64,000 bases of DNA. Source: an uncultured Deferribacteres bacterium (GTDB lineage: Bacteria; Zhuqueibacterota; JdFR-76; DREG01). Positions within the stretch are counted from its first letter, which is position 1. Every line of letters starts with the position of its first letter. Below, one piece after another: positions 62,367 through 64,000 of the stretch. The translations under genes and the position numbers were made by a program. The notes under the pieces are model-generated. The model saw only the letters and a program-made list of their open reading frames with translations. It was not told where the DNA came from and made no database searches. The stretch covers positions 1 to 64,000 of the forward strand of contig CAJVYQ010000004.1 in the NCBI GenBank assembly GCA_913009825.1, read 5' to 3'.

Positions 62367-63863
62367 ATGAAATATACAACAATCAGTAAAAATGTTGCTG
62401 AAATAAAAACGGATGCACTGCTTATCTTTGCTTTCGAAAATGAAAACTGGCGCGTACTTCCCCTGCCGGCAAAGATTAAAAATTACATTTGTACTGCGGC
62501 GGTAGACCCAAAAGATTTTACCGGTAAGGAGGCGGAATTTCTTATTATACCGGTGCAGAAACAGTTTCCAAATTTAAATCGTATCGTTTTAGTTGGCCTG
62601 GGGAAGGAAGATAAATATTCTACCACTGTTTTGCGTAATGTGTGCGGAAAAACAGTTCGATTGCTCAAAAATTACCCGGTGAAAGCAGTTTCATTGTTGG
62701 TTAGAAAAAAATTGACCGGGAAATATAATTTGTCCCGGTTAGGACAAACAATTGTAGAAGGGTTCAAATTGGGCGGGTACCAATTTGATACATATAAAAC
62801 TAAAGAGGATCAGAATAAAAAATCGGAACTGCGTAAAATAGAAATGGTTACCGGAAGCGCAAAAGAAATAACCGGAATCCGGAAAGGGGTGAAAACGGGA
62901 GAAATTGTTTCGGCGGCGGTTATACTTGCCCGGGATTTGGCCAATCAGCCGGGGAATGTGGCCACACCGCAAATGCTTGCCAAAAGCGCCAAATCGATGG
63001 CGGAAAAAGCGGGATTGGCTTGCGAAATCCTCAGCGAAAAAAAGATGCAGAGTCTGAATATGAACGCCCTGCTTGCCGTAGCCAAAGGAAGTAGTCAGCC
63101 GCCGGCATTGATTGTTTTGGAGCATAAGGGCGCGAAAAAGCGGGAAGCTCCGATCGTTTTTGTCGGAAAGGGAGTTACTTTTGACAGCGGGGGAATCTCT
63201 CTGAAACCGGGTAAATGCATGGATGAAATGAAGTTTGATATGAGCGGCGGTGCAACGGTGATCGGCATTATGCAGGCGGTAGCTCAACTCAAACTGAATA
63301 AAAACGTGATCGGTATCGTTCCTGCTGTTGAAAATTTGCCGGATGGTAAAGCTGCCAAACCCGGGGATATCGTAAAATCCATGTCCGGGACAACTATCGA
63401 AATTCTGAATACGGACGCGGAAGGCAGAATGATTTTGGCGGACGCCCTTACCTTCGCTGAAAAATACAAACCCGCTGCCGTGATCAATCTGGCAACGCTG
63501 ACGGGTGCCGTTGTGGTGGCGTTGGGGCATGTTGCCGCCGGGATTATGGGGAATGATGATGAACTGGTTGATGGAATTAAAAAATATGCGGAAATCAGCG
63601 GGGAAAAAGTGTGGCAGTTCCCTTTGTATGATGAATACAAAGAACAGATTAAAAGCGACGTCGCCGACATCAAAAATATCGCCCGGAACGGAGCCGGGGT
63701 GACGACGGCAGGCGCTTTTTTATCAAAATTTACGGAAAAATATAAATGGGCTCACATCGACATCGCCGGTGTTGCCTGGACCAACAATGCGATTCCGATT
63801 GCTCCGAAAGGCGCCACCGGGTTTGGCGTTCGTTTGTTGCTGGAATGGTTGACCGATAAATAA
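62367..63863 (+). CDS. pepA: leucyl aminopeptidase, M17 (PepA)
   Basis: 498 residues. The N-terminal macro-like domain (about 1-170) and the catalytic domain with two-metal-site motifs 'VGKGVTFDSGGISLKPGKCMDEMKFDMSGG' (about 268-297) and 'NTDAEGRMILADAL' (about 350-363) match M17. It removes N-terminal residues from peptides in the cytoplasm; in some bacteria it also binds DNA. It follows the nuo terminator, so it needs its own promoter. The remaining 137 nt to the window edge hold nothing I can identify. Confidence 0.96.
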   Translation: MKYTTISKNVAEIKTDALLIFAFENENWRVLPLPAKIKNYICTAAVDPKDFTGKEAEFLIIPVQKQFPNLNRIVLVGLGKEDKYSTTVLRNVCGKTVRLLKNYPVKAVSLLVRKKLTGKYNLSRLGQTIVEGFKLGGYQFDTYKTKEDQNKKSELRKIEMVTGSAKEITGIRKGVKTGEIVSAAVILARDLANQPGNVATPQMLAKSAKSMAEKAGLACEILSEKKMQSLNMNALLAVAKGSSQPPALIVLEHKGAKKREAPIVFVGKGVTFDSGGISLKPGKCMDEMKFDMSGGATVIGIMQAVAQLKLNKNVIGIVPAVENLPDGKAAKPGDIVKSMSGTTIEILNTDAEGRMILADALTFAEKYKPAAVINLATLTGAVVVALGHVAAGIMGNDDELVDGIKKYAEISGEKVWQFPLYDEYKEQIKSDVADIKNIARNGAGVTTAGAFLSKFTEKYKWAHIDIAGVAWTNNAIPIAPKGATGFGVRLLLEWLTDK

Positions 63864-64000
63864 ATGGTATTTTCTCAATAAATTAGAGTAAAAATAAATT
63901 GCGATTGAGGGTTTATAAAAAAGCGTGTATTAATTGAACTCGCTTGCGTTTGTTTTTAGCTACAAAAATGGGCTGGTGATTATTTGATAACTTTTGGCTC

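Noticed and set aside
62739-63530. Minus-strand frame of 263 codons inside the aminopeptidase gene
   Set aside because: Antisense shadow; the plus-strand M17 protein is unambiguous.
1-64000. tRNA, rRNA or riboswitch genes
   Set aside because: No cloverleaf TTC-loop pattern, rRNA segment or known riboswitch core was found by reading both strands; a covariance-model scan could still reveal one.

Overview
The window reads as a chromosomal segment of a Gram-negative-type bacterium from the FCB side of the tree, most likely Calditrichota or a neighbouring candidate phylum. The signs are a GWxTD-domain protein, a complete Bat (BatA-E) stress locus with MoxR/DUF58 partners, many lipoproteins with TPR or SurA-like domains, and a 14-gene NADH:quinone oxidoreductase with a short NuoG. 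This placement is inferred from gene content; no rRNA, tRNA or other formal marker was found.

Layout. 1-2446: the end of a phytoene-desaturase-like oxidoreductase, a frameshifted DUF6790 membrane gene, and two AT-rich genes (CPBP protease, methyltransferase) that look acquired. 3056-13665: a protein-quality-control block (grpE, zinc-finger-less dnaJ, htrA, a GWxTD protein, an FmdB-type zinc ribbon, hsp20 with a textbook sigma-54 promoter, dnaK, clpB). 14144-25920: a TPR lipoprotein, then an extended Bat locus (two BatD-like proteins, MoxR, DUF58, a TPR/SurA-N lipoprotein, BatA, BatB, BatC, BatD, BatE), followed by ferritin.

27183-34344 (minus strand) is the most unusual region: a compact six-gene operon encoding a receiver/PATAN-type response regulator, a ParA ATPase, a lytic transglycosylase, a 733-residue acidic protein with HPt-like helical domains, an archaeal-looking FtsZ fused to an HPt-like domain, and a third HPt-like protein. 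The HPt-like domains appear to lack the phospho-accepting histidine. I know of no described system with this set. It looks like a second, signal-controlled, cytoskeleton-based surface or cell-wall machine rather than ordinary division.

34534-42479 holds a decayed SurA-like gene, an ECF sigma/anti-sigma pair with an internally duplicated exported protein, MscS, a second MoxR/DUF58 pair and RlmN. 42604-45043 is accessory: an MntA-type nucleotidyltransferase whose HepT partner was destroyed by a short palindromic element, and an orphan Cas6. 45201-47742 has a HEAT/TPR protein, a membrane GAF/degenerate-GGDEF protein and a STAS protein. 48330-62267 is nuoABCDEFGHIJKLMN, followed by leucyl aminopeptidase.

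Four families of short inverted-repeat (MITE-like) elements fill the intergenic spaces. Two families have outer ends near GTAA...TTAC, and one copy has an 8-bp target duplication, which suggests mobilisation by an IS66-type transposase that is not present here.
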